Shown: positions 1-8,106 of the stretch, piece by piece
How positions within the stretch are numbered: position 1 is the first letter of the stretch
How the letters are laid out: each line of letters opens with the position of its first letter
Translations under genes and position numbers: made by a program
Virus record (IMG/VR): IMGVR_UViG_3300025921_000005
Location: 1 to 52,967 of that record
Strand: one strand, 5' to 3'
From: a virus
DNA length: 52,967 nucleotides
Notes under the pieces: model-generated
Database searches by the model: none
What the model was told of the DNA's origin: nothing
The model's input: only the letters and a program-made list of their open reading frames with translations

Positions 1-127
1 GACGGCATCCACTTAGCGATCATCGACGAGCCCGCGGCGATGGATGACGAGCTCTTGATCTACTTGATGGACGAGGTTGTCGGGCCGCAGTTGCTTGACC
101 ACGGCGGCCACTGGGTGATGACCGGAA
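1..127. repeat. Terminal direct repeat, left copy (contig closure)
   Basis: Identical to 52841-52967. The large-terminase reading frame continues without a break from the right end into position 1, so the two copies are one locus in a circular (or circularly permuted) molecule. The length of 127 is a common maximum k-mer in short-read assemblers, so this is most simply assembly overlap, not a biological terminal repeat. Confidence 0.95.
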
Positions 128-981
128 CGCCTCCCAAGATGCCGATCGGGCGCTGGGCGGAGGTCGTCGACGAGATCGCGAACGCCAAGCGCGAGAACGC
201 CGACGCGCGTTGGAACCTCATCATGGGTTGGACGTACCACGACAACCCCGAACTCAAGGACCCCGAGCGCACGATCGACGCCGAGCTCGCCCGCATGGGC
301 AAGACGCGCGACAGCGACACGTTTCTCAACGAGTACATGGCGCAGGTCGTTAGTAGCGACAGCGTGCGGCCGCTGCACTGGACCGCGGCCAACGACTATG
401 ACGAGCTGCCCGACACACCGCCGATTCTGAAGGTCACGGGCGTCGACATCGGCTGGACCGACGAAGACGCGATCGGGACGCTCTACGTGTGGCGGGGGGC
501 GATCTATCTCGTCGAGGAGGAGATACAGGCGCGGCAGACCGATCCGCAGCTGGCGGCGAAGCTGCGAGAGAACCGGGCCGCCCACAACCCCGATATCCTG
601 GTCGGCGACAGCGCGCAGGCGAAGTCGATCGCGAACCTGCAGGCCGAGAACCTACCGATCATCGGCGCGAAGAAGGGGCGCGGGTCGGTCGCGCTCGGCT
701 TGAAGCAACTCGACGACCTGATGCGTGAGAAACGGTTCTTCGCGAAGCGTGCGTCACGGTTCGTTCGCGACTCGGCGATCATCCAGTGGAAGCAGCCGGG
801 GAAGTCGCTGAAGGAGAAACCTCACAGCAACATCATCCCGGCCGTGCGGTATGCCCTCGACGAGGTCCCTCCGCAGTACCTGCTCCCGCCGCCGCCCGCG
901 AAGGCGCCGACGATCTTCGATGACCCCGTGCTCAAGGGGATGATGGTGGATCCGAATGCGGACAGGCCAAATTACGGCTAG
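1..981 (+). CDS. terL: Terminase large subunit, C-terminal part (joins 52427-52840)
   Basis: This is the DNA-packaging motor ATPase/nuclease, which acts at the portal vertex. The gene starts at 52427 and crosses the circle junction. Its first 138 codons are at 52427-52840 and a further 326 are here, giving 464 residues, a usual TerL length. Walker B is visible near the left edge (LAIIDEP, Asp147-Glu148), and the P-loop lies in the other part. The C-terminal RNase H-like nuclease shows VTGVDIGW with a metal-binding Asp, then ILVGDSA with a second Asp, and a terminal AVRYALDE segment. No small terminase was recognised. The short genes just upstream and downstream are candidates by position only. 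The split is an artefact of where the circle was opened. Confidence 0.93.
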   Translation, partial: DGIHLAIIDEPAAMDDELLIYLMDEVVGPQLLDHGGHWVMTGTPPKMPIGRWAEVVDEIANAKRENADARWNLIMGWTYHDNPELKDPERTIDAELARMGKTRDSDTFLNEYMAQVVSSDSVRPLHWTAANDYDELPDTPPILKVTGVDIGWTDEDAIGTLYVWRGAIYLVEEEIQARQTDPQLAAKLRENRAAHNPDILVGDSAQAKSIANLQAENLPIIGAKKGRGSVALGLKQLDDLMREKRFFAKRASRFVRDSAIIQWKQPGKSLKEKPHSNIIPAVRYALDEVPPQYLLPPPPAKAPTIFDDPVLKGMMVDPNADRPNYG

Positions 982-996
982 ATTGGAGGCGTGACG

Positions 997-1293
997 ATGT
1001 GGGAACCGATGAAGGTCGAGCGATTCAAGGATGGTGTCGAAGCATTTCTGATGCTCCTCCACGACAACACCGCGCAAATCCACGTCATGAAAGGACTGCG
1101 GCACGCAGTTGCGACGATCGAATCGCCCTACACCGCGAAGACATGCGATGAAGCTATGCGGCGCGCGGTGTCGCAACTGGAACGGAATTGCGCCGAGGGG
1201 CCGAAGGTCGGGGACATGATCACGAAGATCGATCGCGCGACTGGCGAGTTTTGGTGCAACGGCAGTCTAGGACCATTCAAGCTGGAGGCGTGA
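997..1293 (+). CDS. Hypothetical protein, 98 aa
   Basis: No family recognised. The start is ATG 997, which lies 7 bases after a GGAGG at 985-989. A GTG at 991 in the same frame is only one base from that site and is unlikely. The product is mixed helical with Cys residues (TCDEAMRRAV, ERNCAEG) and ends in a short beta-like stretch. It directly follows the terminase and shares the GGAGGCGTGAC initiation sequence with the next gene. Confidence 0.7.
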   Translation: MWEPMKVERFKDGVEAFLMLLHDNTAQIHVMKGLRHAVATIESPYTAKTCDEAMRRAVSQLERNCAEGPKVGDMITKIDRATGEFWCNGSLGPFKLEA

Positions 1294-1295
1294 CC

Positions 1296-1607
1296 ATGCA
1301 CTGCGCCGGGACGAAAGACTGCCGCGCCGTGGAGCACACCGTGGGATGTGAGCGCTTGCCGGCGCTCGCGGTGACCTATCCATCTGAAGGCGCTCCCCTT
1401 CCGTCGTACTTGCGCACGCACACGCCACGGCCGTCCGTGCCGACGAAGAAAGAGATCGAGATCGCGCGCATCGTCGCGCGCGTTGACTTCGAGCGCTGTC
1501 GTATCCATGACGCCGCAACGCTCACGGCGCTCGTGTGCGAGGCTTACGAAGCTGGCCAGCGCGATCCGCTGCCTCTGCCGCCAGGACCATACGAAAACCG
1601 ACTGTAG
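1296..1607 (+). CDS. Hypothetical protein, 103 aa
   Basis: No family recognised. ATG 1296 follows a GGAGG at 1284-1288 and sits 2 bases after the previous stop. The N-terminus has three Cys residues in a short span (HCAGTKDCRAVEHTVGCE), suggesting a small metal or disulfide site. The C-terminal half is helical (KKEIEIARIVARVDFERC). It belongs to the small-gene group between terminase and portal. Confidence 0.65.
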   Translation: MHCAGTKDCRAVEHTVGCERLPALAVTYPSEGAPLPSYLRTHTPRPSVPTKKEIEIARIVARVDFERCRIHDAATLTALVCEAYEAGQRDPLPLPPGPYENRL

Positions 1608-1616
1608 GAGGAAACG

Positions 1617-1784
1617 ATGCCGCTCATGAAAGGCAAGTCCAAGGCCGCGTTCAGCCAGAACGTCAAGACCGAGATGGCGGCCGGCAAGCCGCAGAAGCAA
1701 GCCGTGGCCATCGCGTACTCCGAGGCCGGCGAGAAACGGAAGCGCAAGATCGGGCTGGCGAACGCGCTGCGGGGGAAGCGATGA
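1617..1784 (+). CDS. Small basic phage protein, DUF6496-like, 55 aa
   Basis: The start is ATG 1617 after a strong AGGAGGAAA site. The sequence KTEMAAGKPQKQAVAIAYSEAG matches a very common short basic phage or bacterial protein pattern (KTEMxAGKPQKQAVAIAxS). The role is unknown, and the Lys/Arg-rich helix suggests nucleic-acid contact. It overlaps the next gene by 4 bases (ATGA). It was found by reading, being shorter than 60 residues. Confidence 0.75.
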   Translation: MPLMKGKSKAAFSQNVKTEMAAGKPQKQAVAIAYSEAGEKRKRKIGLANALRGKR

Positions 1785-2023
1785 TAGAGCCGCCGAAGAT
1801 CATCCAGTGCCCTTCGTGCGACTGGCACGTTGAGCAGCCATTTGCGTCAGAGTTGACGAATCAGTTCAACCTCGACGCGCTGACGGGCCACCAGCAGCGC
1901 GTTCACGTTGAGGAGCGCTACGGATCGCCATCGCTCGAGGAGATCATGCGCGTCGAGCGTCCGTTCAAGGAAGAGGCGATGCGCGCCGCGTTCTACGTCG
2001 GTTGGCTGGCCGGAATGAGATGA
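1781..2023 (+). CDS. Hypothetical zinc-finger-like protein, 80 aa
   Basis: ATG 1781 overlaps the previous stop (ATGA). The N-terminus holds CPSCDWHV, and His residues follow in TGHQQRVHVEERY, so a CxxC-H-H zinc site is plausible. The rest is helical, ending AFYVGWLAGMR. No family name can be given. The position next to terminase would allow a packaging or DNA-binding role, but nothing shows it. Confidence 0.7.
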   Translation: MIEPPKIIQCPSCDWHVEQPFASELTNQFNLDALTGHQQRVHVEERYGSPSLEEIMRVERPFKEEAMRAAFYVGWLAGMR

Positions 2024-2083
2024 TCCGCCCTCCCGCCCTCCGCCCGCTCCGTTGCCTCGGCTGCCTGCCCGTGAGCCTTCGCC

Positions 2084-2314
2084 ATGGACGACGACCTCGG
2101 TGACCTCGACGACCCGACCGACGTTGACGGGCCGCCCGTCGCGCCCGACATCACCCGCGAGTACGACTGGCTGGCCGTGTTCAATAAAGGCGTCACCGCG
2201 GGGCGGCAGGACGTGATCCAGGCGTTGCGCTCGGTTCTCGGCGCGAGCCCGCTGGCGGAGGACGTCGAACTGCGGGTGTTGGCGCGGCTGGCCGATCCGA
2301 AGGAGGCGCGGTGA
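2084..2314 (+). CDS. Hypothetical acidic protein, 76 aa
   Basis: The start is ATG 2084. No clear ribosome-binding site precedes it, and the 60-base leader is C/T-rich, so the start is less certain than most. The N-terminus is very acidic (MDDDLGDLDDPTDVDG) and is followed by a helical core (GVTAGRQDVIQALRSVLG). It is coupled to the next gene by a GTGA overlap. Function unknown. Confidence 0.55.
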   Translation: MDDDLGDLDDPTDVDGPPVAPDITREYDWLAVFNKGVTAGRQDVIQALRSVLGASPLAEDVELRVLARLADPKEAR

Positions 2315-2526
2315 GCGACGACGTCTGCGAGTGCTGCGGTGCACCCGGCGAGAGCTATTACCCCTACGGGGTTTACTGCGACCCGTGCGGAGATACCATC
2401 GCGCACCCAACCGGCTACGGCTGGTGTTTCGTGCCCGACGACGCCCTCGACGGCCGCAAGCACAAGAACCACTGCACCGAAGAAGAGAAGGCGCGCATTC
2501 GCGCCGACTTCCCCGACAGTGGTTGA
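2311..2526 (+). CDS. Small zinc-ribbon protein, 71 aa
   Basis: GTG 2311 overlaps the previous stop, and GGAGG lies a few bases upstream. Two CxxC pairs (CECCGAPG and YCDPCGD) form a compact zinc ribbon, and a third Cys/His pair follows (HKNHC). Such miniproteins are common in phage accessory regions, and their roles are mostly unknown. It is the last gene before the promoter-like gap that precedes the portal gene. Confidence 0.7.
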   Translation: MSDDVCECCGAPGESYYPYGVYCDPCGDTIAHPTGYGWCFVPDDALDGRKHKNHCTEEEKARIRADFPDSG

Positions 2527-2548
2527 CCCCCGCGTCATCCGGTTCCCC

Positions 2549-2577
2549 TTGACCTAACCGACAAGTCAAGCTTTACT
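2549..2577 (+). promoter_or_regulatory. Candidate sigma70-like promoter before head genes
   Basis: TTGACC (2549-2554) and TTTACT (2572-2577) are 17 bases apart in the AT-richer 142-base gap before the portal gene. The -35 matches 5 of 6 consensus bases and the -10 four of 6. This is one of very few gaps on the rightward strand upstream of the late genes, which supports it. Host promoter consensus is unknown, so this is weak. Confidence 0.35.
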
Positions 2578-2668
2578 TACTCAGCAAGCGCCACAGAGCG
2601 ACCTCGGCGCCTCGGTCCTAGACGGTCTCGCGTGACCTCGTTCCAGGCGGTTCGCTCTGTCCGATTCG

Positions 2669-4624
2669 GTGTCCACGGGCCGCACGGCCCCCGAAGCATT
2701 CTGGCGTCAGGACCTCCAAGGCGAGGACCTGCGGCAGGCCGCGTTCAGCTTCGGCGACGGGCTCTGGAACAGCGAGCGCGAGAAGTCCCGCCGCACTGAC
2801 TTCCTCGTCTACGGCTCGCAGTACATCGGCCGCCCGCTCACGTCGCTGGCCGACTTCGAGGAGCGCACCGAGGCGAACGCGCCGGGCTCGGTGACCGTCG
2901 GCAAGACCACGCGCAACCTGACGCGGACGCTCGTTGACACCGTCATGTCCCGCGTCGCCAAGAGCGAGACGCGCGTCCAGTACCTGACGAACGGCGGCAA
3001 CGAAGGCGAGCAGGAGAAGTCCGAGGAGGCCACCGACGCCGCGAACGCGCTGATCGAGCAGACCGGCGGAGAGATCGAGCTGCGCAAGGCCGCGCTGCAC
3101 GCGTGCGTGTTCGACCTCGGCATCGTCAAGGAGATCGATACGCCCGACGGCCCCGAATGCGAGCACGTGCCGAGCTGGGAGGTCATGTTCGACCCCGCCG
3201 ATGCGCACCGCGGGAAGCCGTCGATTCGCGTGCACCGCTTCCCGGCGGACGTCGACGCGTTGATCGTCAAGTTCCTGGCGCCGGTCGAGGGCGAGACGCA
3301 GGAAGAGACCAACGCGCGCGAGGAGGCGATCCAGCGGCTCAAGAGCGGCAGCGGGACCGCGCTCGTCACGCCCGACCACACCTCGGACGACAACCACCGC
3401 GTCGTTTACGAGCTCTGGCGCGACCCAATCGGCAAGCGCCCGGGCCGGCACGTCGTGGTGACCGAGTCGGTTCTGCTGGCGAGCGAGATGGTTCCGGTCT
3501 CGACCATCAAGAAGAAGCCATTCACGTTCTTCGGCTTCTCCGAGCCCGTGATCGGCGCTTACCCGACCAGCGTCGCCGCCATCGGCTCGGAGCTCCAACT
3601 CGAGATCGACGGCATGAAGACGCGGCGCGGGCAGATCCTGCGCCTCTGCGCGGTCCCGCGCTACGTCATCACCGGGCCCGAAGGTGCGAACATCGACACC
3701 CAGGTTCGCGGCGGATCGGACGCCATCGGCGATCTGATCCACGTGCCGCCGGGCTCGACGATTCAGCCGCTCGACACCGGCGCCGGCGAGTCGCTGATCG
3801 CCCTCCGTCAGGAGGAAGAGGCGGCCTGGGCCAAAGGCTTCGAGATGGTCGGGGTGAACCCGAGCAACGCGACCGGGTCGCGCCCCAACGGCCTCAACAG
3901 CGCGCCCGCGCAGCGCGAATGGAACGAGATCGCGCAGGATCGCCTGTCCCTGTTCGCGCTTGGCTACCAGCAGGCGCACGTGGACCTCGCGACGCTGCTG
4001 CTCGATGGCGTGTCGGACATGCCCGACTACGAGATCAACGTCAAGACGTCGAACGGGCGGTTCTTGCGCAAGATCAAGGTCGCCGACCTGAAGCTCAACA
4101 CGTCGGACATGGTGCTCGTGCGCTACCCGATTGGCGCGCTCCCGACGACGCCGACGGGCAAGCTCGCCGCGGCGGGCGATCTCCTCCAGATGGGCGGTCT
4201 CGACAAAGACGACTTCCTGCAGATCGTGCAGCTGCCCGACCTGAAGTCGAAGATCAACATGAAGGAGGCGAGTCGCGACGCGGTCGCCAAGCTCGTCTCG
4301 AAAATGATGAAGACGGCCGAGCCCATCGCGCCGCCCGAGTGTATCGAGCCCGTGAGCGCGCTCGAGTACGTGACCTGGAAGTGGCTCACCGGCGTGGCGA
4401 CCGACCTCGACCAGCACCGGTTGGACTTGCTTCAGACCTGGATGGACACGCTCACGCAGCGGATCGGCGAGAAGAGCGCGCCGGTTGCCGGTGCCGCGCC
4501 CGGGCCGGCCATGGGCGCAGGCCGCGTCGGCGCGCAGGCCGTACCGCTGCAGGCCGCCGGGATCGCCCCGCTTCAGAACCACGAATTCGCTCCGCCGCCT
4601 GGCCCGATTGGCGGCCCGCAGTGA
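2669..4624 (+). CDS. Portal protein (podovirus-like), 651 aa
   Basis: This is the dodecameric head-vertex ring through which DNA is packaged and ejected. The length, the position right before a scaffold/coat pair and the composition fit short-tailed-phage portals. The N-terminus has the DLQGEDLRQAAFSFGDGLW helical start, the centre carries FGFSEPVIGAYPTSVAAIGS followed by a helix that would line the ring (QLEIDGMKTRRGQILRL), and the C-terminal third has long helices typical of the wing/barrel region before a Pro/Gly-rich tail. The start is GTG 2669. There is no strong ribosome-binding site, so the exact N-terminus is uncertain. The stop overlaps the next gene (GTGA). Confidence 0.85.
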   Translation: MSTGRTAPEAFWRQDLQGEDLRQAAFSFGDGLWNSEREKSRRTDFLVYGSQYIGRPLTSLADFEERTEANAPGSVTVGKTTRNLTRTLVDTVMSRVAKSETRVQYLTNGGNEGEQEKSEEATDAANALIEQTGGEIELRKAALHACVFDLGIVKEIDTPDGPECEHVPSWEVMFDPADAHRGKPSIRVHRFPADVDALIVKFLAPVEGETQEETNAREEAIQRLKSGSGTALVTPDHTSDDNHRVVYELWRDPIGKRPGRHVVVTESVLLASEMVPVSTIKKKPFTFFGFSEPVIGAYPTSVAAIGSELQLEIDGMKTRRGQILRLCAVPRYVITGPEGANIDTQVRGGSDAIGDLIHVPPGSTIQPLDTGAGESLIALRQEEEAAWAKGFEMVGVNPSNATGSRPNGLNSAPAQREWNEIAQDRLSLFALGYQQAHVDLATLLLDGVSDMPDYEINVKTSNGRFLRKIKVADLKLNTSDMVLVRYPIGALPTTPTGKLAAAGDLLQMGGLDKDDFLQIVQLPDLKSKINMKEASRDAVAKLVSKMMKTAEPIAPPECIEPVSALEYVTWKWLTGVATDLDQHRLDLLQTWMDTLTQRIGEKSAPVAGAAPGPAMGAGRVGAQAVPLQAAGIAPLQNHEFAPPPGPIGGPQ

Positions 4625-4872
4625 CGTTCACCGACCTCAACGTCGAGATGAAGCGCCTCGGTGCGATCGCGGACCGCGCCGAGACCTTGCACGCCGTGGG
4701 TCCGTATGTGCGCGACGGCGGTCGCTGGCGGCGCCGGACCCATGAGGAGTGGGCGGGTCGGATGTTTTCGAAGCGGTGGATCGAACGCGTCTCGTTCGGA
4801 GACAGCGGATTCCTCGCGATGCTGAAAAAGAGAAACCCTGTCGCCCGCGAGGGCAGAGAAGAGACGCGATGA
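4621..4872 (+). CDS. Hypothetical basic protein, 83 aa
   Basis: GTG 4621 overlaps the portal stop by 4 bases. This is the true reading in a region where the same frame is open much further upstream through the portal gene. The product is helical and very basic (RDGGRWRRRTHEEWAG, LKKRNPVAREGREETR). Its place between portal and scaffold suggests a small head-assembly factor, but no family is recognised. Confidence 0.65.
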   Translation: MTFTDLNVEMKRLGAIADRAETLHAVGPYVRDGGRWRRRTHEEWAGRMFSKRWIERVSFGDSGFLAMLKKRNPVAREGREETR

Positions 4873-5063
4873 CTTCGATCGAGACGCAGGACATGATCTA
4901 TGAGATCCACCGGTTCGCGCGCGGCGAGGACGATGCCGCAGCCGACGAAACCCGCGACGCGCAGGAGGCCGAGCAGGACTTCAACGCCGCTGCGGCGCGC
5001 GCCGTCGGCCCCACCGAGGCGCAGCTGGTCGCCGAAATCAACGACTGGGCGAGGACCGCGTGA
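4869..5063 (+). CDS. Hypothetical acidic protein, 64 aa
   Basis: ATG 4869 overlaps the previous stop (ATGA), and the end overlaps the scaffold start (GTGA). The product is Ala/Asp/Glu-rich and helical throughout (RGEDDAAADETRDAQEAEQD). The coupling on both sides suggests that it is made together with the scaffold. Function unknown. Confidence 0.65.
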   Translation: MTSIETQDMIYEIHRFARGEDDAAADETRDAQEAEQDFNAAAARAVGPTEAQLVAEINDWARTA

Positions 5064-6067
5064 GCGAGCCCGTCGCCACCGAAGGCGCCGCCCCCGCCGA
5101 CAACTCGATGCCGGTCGCCGAGCCCGTTGAGCTCGGGGGAACCGTCGACGACATCCGCGACGCGCTTGGCTTCGACCAGATCGAGGACCTCGCTCCCGAC
5201 GAGCGCGCGGCGCCCGCCGACGAGGTCGCGGCCAAGCGCACCGAGAAGGCGAAGCCGGCAGCCGACACCTCCAAGGAGGACGAGATCGCCGACGTGAAGG
5301 CCATCGAGGCGCGCGGTAAGGCCCGGCGCGCGGCAAAGATGGCCGCCAGGCGTGAACGGGAAGCGGCCGTCGCGAAGGCCGCCCAGGCGAAGCCGGACGC
5401 ACCCGCGGCGGCCGCCGCCAAGCCGGCCGAGACTGCGCCGGCGCGCGCCGCGACCCCGGTCGAGACCGCCGTCAAGGACGTCCTGGCCATGATCGGCAAG
5501 CTGGCCGGCGACGATGCCGAAGCTGCGGCGGCTGCCGGCGACAAGCCCGCGCCCGACACCGACGAACGCAAGGCGGCGCTGGCCGCCGTGAACGCGCGCC
5601 TCGACGAAATCAAGGCGAGCCTCGAGAAGACGACCGAGGGCGCGAAGAAGCTCGAGGAGATGCAGGCGCAGCTGAAGGCGCTCGAGAGCGACCGCGTCAT
5701 CCGCCGCCACGCGCTGCAGGCGATCGACAAGGTCGCCGACGAGTTGCCGACGCTCACGGACGCCAAGGCGATCCGCGCGTTCAACAAGGAGCACGGCACG
5801 ACCTATGCGGACGCCGCCGAGATGATCGGCGATGCGGCCGAGCGCTACTTCGAGAAGTTCAAACGGACACCCGACTTCGCCGAGTTGGCGAAGCGCATCG
5901 AGAGAAAACTGTCGGGGAACACCGCCCCAGAGAAGACCGCCGAGAAACCCAACCCCAAGAGCAAAACCGTATCTCGCAACGACAGCTCACCGCCCGCGGC
6001 CCGAACCGGTCCCGACGAACGGACGTTCGAGGAAGCGATGGAGGACTTCAATCGACGTTTCGGTTGA
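5060..6067 (+). CDS. Putative scaffolding protein, 335 aa
   Basis: Scaffolds direct coat assembly around the portal and then leave the shell. The call rests on position immediately before the coat gene and on composition: an acidic N-terminus, a long Ala/Lys/Glu-rich coiled-coil-like middle (about residues 60-230) and a charged C-terminus. The C-terminal segment RTFEEAMEDFNRRFG resembles the short conserved tail seen in many phage scaffold-type proteins. The start is GTG 5060. No protease domain is seen, so self-cleavage is not supported. Confidence 0.7.
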   Translation: MSEPVATEGAAPADNSMPVAEPVELGGTVDDIRDALGFDQIEDLAPDERAAPADEVAAKRTEKAKPAADTSKEDEIADVKAIEARGKARRAAKMAARREREAAVAKAAQAKPDAPAAAAAKPAETAPARAATPVETAVKDVLAMIGKLAGDDAEAAAAAGDKPAPDTDERKAALAAVNARLDEIKASLEKTTEGAKKLEEMQAQLKALESDRVIRRHALQAIDKVADELPTLTDAKAIRAFNKEHGTTYADAAEMIGDAAERYFEKFKRTPDFAELAKRIERKLSGNTAPEKTAEKPNPKSKTVSRNDSSPPAARTGPDERTFEEAMEDFNRRFG

Positions 6068-6117
6068 TTGACAGTCGTTCGTAACGGCGGAGGGCCTCGC
6101 ATCCAGGGGTTTCTCCA

Positions 6118-7383
6118 ATGGCACAAGTATCAGCGGCAGCGCAGTTTGCCGACGTCCAGTACGAGCTCATGCGGCTCTACCGGACCAAGTCGGTCATCAA
6201 CAACCTCGTCTTTCGCTACGACTCGTTCTTCGGGCAGCTCAAGAAGAAGCTGATCAAGGTCACCGGACAGGCGGACGTCATTTCGGTGATGTTCGAAGGC
6301 GCCGGCGTTCCGTCCAACACGCAGGGCACCTCGGGCATCGCGAACCCCTCGCAGGGCGCGCAGTTCCTGGTGACCCCGGTCCAGATGACCAACCTCGCGC
6401 AGCTCTCGGGCCTCGCGGCGGCTGGCGGCGCGAACGGCGCCGGCACCCTGGCCAACTCGTTGAAGAACGAGATCCAGGCTGCGATCATCAAGGTCGGTCG
6501 TCACGCTTCGATCCAGGCGTGGTCGGACGGCTTCCCGTCGGTCGGGCAGATCAACACGCCCGGCGCGAGCACCACGCTCACGCTGGTCGACCCGGACGAC
6601 ACCTCGAAGTACGCGATCGGCGACGTCCTGATCTTCGCGGCGACCCGCAACTCGGGCGCGGCGCGCGGAGCTCCCGACTCGCTGACCGTGAAGAAGATCC
6701 TGTCGTTCTCGGCAGGGACGCTGCTCGTCGACGCCAACACCAACACGGTCACCGGCATCACGAACAACGACTTCATTTTCTTCAAGAACCAGCGCGACCC
6801 GACCGGCGCGACGAAGATCGCCATCACCGGCGTCCAGGGCTGGCTGCAGAGCACGCCCGGCACGCTGTTCGGTGTCGACTGCACCGTTGATCCGCGTCTG
6901 AGCGGCATCTTCACCACGGCGTCGCTGTCGGACATCGAAGGCGCGTTCATCGACGGCATCGCGGCCCTGGCGCAGTTCTCGGCCAACGGCAGCGAAGGTC
7001 TCGCCTTCTACATGCACCCGAAGATGTGGGCGACGCTCGCGAAGGCGCTGCAGTCGAAGTCGATCGTCGTGATGCCGTACAAGACCACGCCCCGCAAGGG
7101 CGAGATCTCGTTCCAGGGCTGGCAGGTGTCGACGCCGAACGGAACCGCCGTCGTGTTCGCGCCGCAGTTCTGCCCGAAGAACGTGATCTTCGGTCTCATC
7201 CTCGACGACTGGAACCTCGTCTCGTGGGGCACTGAGTTCCCCGCGATCGTCCCAACCCAGATCGGCGCGGCGCCTGGCATTTTCCAGGACCCGACGACGG
7301 GCAACATCAGCTGCATGGTCGGCGGCTATCCGCAGATCGAGTGCGTGGCTCCCGGTCACCAACTGACCATCACCCTCAGCTAA
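6118..7383 (+). CDS. Major capsid protein, 421 aa
   Basis: This is the main shell subunit (HK97 fold expected). The position after the scaffold, the length, and the high Gly/Ala/Thr content with few charged patches fit. The N-terminus (QYELMRLYRTKSVINNLVF) resembles the start of podovirus-type coat proteins, in which residues near the N-terminus describe a protein of interest in many Vibrio and environmental phages. The centre has beta-rich stretches such as TGVQGWLQSTPGTLFGVDC. The start is ATG 6118 with only a weak AGGGG upstream. A strong hairpin at 7391-7424 follows the gene and may set its transcript level apart from downstream genes. Confidence 0.85.
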   Translation: MAQVSAAAQFADVQYELMRLYRTKSVINNLVFRYDSFFGQLKKKLIKVTGQADVISVMFEGAGVPSNTQGTSGIANPSQGAQFLVTPVQMTNLAQLSGLAAAGGANGAGTLANSLKNEIQAAIIKVGRHASIQAWSDGFPSVGQINTPGASTTLTLVDPDDTSKYAIGDVLIFAATRNSGAARGAPDSLTVKKILSFSAGTLLVDANTNTVTGITNNDFIFFKNQRDPTGATKIAITGVQGWLQSTPGTLFGVDCTVDPRLSGIFTTASLSDIEGAFIDGIAALAQFSANGSEGLAFYMHPKMWATLAKALQSKSIVVMPYKTTPRKGEISFQGWQVSTPNGTAVVFAPQFCPKNVIFGLILDDWNLVSWGTEFPAIVPTQIGAAPGIFQDPTTGNISCMVGGYPQIECVAPGHQLTITLS

Positions 7384-7390
7384 CTCTTCC

Positions 7391-7424
7391 GCCGGCTCGG
7401 GCGCTTGTACGGGCCCGGGCCGGC
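7391..7424 (+). terminator. GC-rich hairpin after coat gene
   Basis: Arms 7391-7402 and 7413-7424 pair over 12 bases, 11 Watson-Crick plus one G-U, around a 10-base loop. No T-tract follows, so this may be a Rho-independent partial terminator, an RNA 3' end stabiliser, or an mRNA-processing site that raises coat expression relative to later genes. Confidence 0.5.
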
Positions 7425-7450
7425 CGCATGAACCGAAAGCGAGAAGTCAC

Positions 7451-7840
7451 ATGGCAGTAGGATCACCGATCATCAGAATGCCGCGACGAGGGTCGCGGTG
7501 GTACACGGGCGAGTTCACCGGCGCCGTCGGCTCGATCTCGGGCGTGAAGTTTAAGGGCGAGGTTTCTGTCACGCGCACGGGCGCCGGCCTGTACACGTTT
7601 CAGTGCCTCGAAGGCGGCGCCGCCGCGCGGCCCGGCACCACATGCCGGATCGCGAAGTTCGCGTTCACGCCGGTCAACCTAACGAACACCGCGTTCGGGG
7701 GTTGGTTCTTCTGGCCGCTGGTCGACTCGTTGACCACGAACGGATCGTTCACAACGGAGGCGTTCGCGCTCGCCGGCACGGCCGCGGACATTCAAACGCT
7801 CATGAAGGTGGCGTTTCTCATCGAATTGGAGGCTGCGTAA
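7451..7840 (+). CDS. Putative minor head protein, 129 aa
   Basis: No family recognised. The product is beta-rich with repeated Gly/Thr/Phe (YTGEFTGAVGSISGVKFKG, TNTAFGGWFFWPLVD) and few helices before the C-terminus, which fits a small structural or decoration protein. It follows the coat gene and its hairpin. ATG 7451 has a purine-rich GCGAGAAG leader. A head-decoration role is inference from position and composition. Confidence 0.6.
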   Translation: MAVGSPIIRMPRRGSRWYTGEFTGAVGSISGVKFKGEVSVTRTGAGLYTFQCLEGGAAARPGTTCRIAKFAFTPVNLTNTAFGGWFFWPLVDSLTTNGSFTTEAFALAGTAADIQTLMKVAFLIELEAA

Positions 7841-8103
7841 TGGCACTCCCGGGTAAGAAGGCGGACTTTCTCGACGACGTCGTCGACGAGATGGGACCGA
7901 GCGACAAGGGCGGCGACGATTCGTACGGCGCCAAGATGAGCGAGGACGACGGCGACGGGATGGACGATGAGTCCGACCCGGAGGAAGCGCAGCAAGACCG
8001 CGTGATGGCCGCGAAGCAGATCGGCAAGGCGATCGGAGCCCCTCCCGGCTTCGACGCGACCAAGCTCGCCGATGCGCTCAAGGCGTTCATCGAGAACTGC
8101 TGA
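7840..8103 (+). CDS. Hypothetical acidic protein, 87 aa
   Basis: ATG 7840 follows a GGAGG a few bases upstream and overlaps the previous stop by one base (TAATG). The N-terminal half is extremely acidic (KMSEDDGDGMDDESDPEEA), and the second half is a predicted helical module (AIGAPPGFDATKLADALKAF). The function is unknown. Being wedged between head genes it is probably a minor structural or assembly factor. Confidence 0.65.
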   Translation: MALPGKKADFLDDVVDEMGPSDKGGDDSYGAKMSEDDGDGMDDESDPEEAQQDRVMAAKQIGKAIGAPPGFDATKLADALKAFIENC

Positions 8104-8106
8104 GCA

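Noticed and set aside
2618-4582. Very long reverse-strand open frame opposite the portal gene
   Set aside because: Mirror frame of a GC-rich gene; Arg/His-rich composition, no motifs, and no ribosome site.
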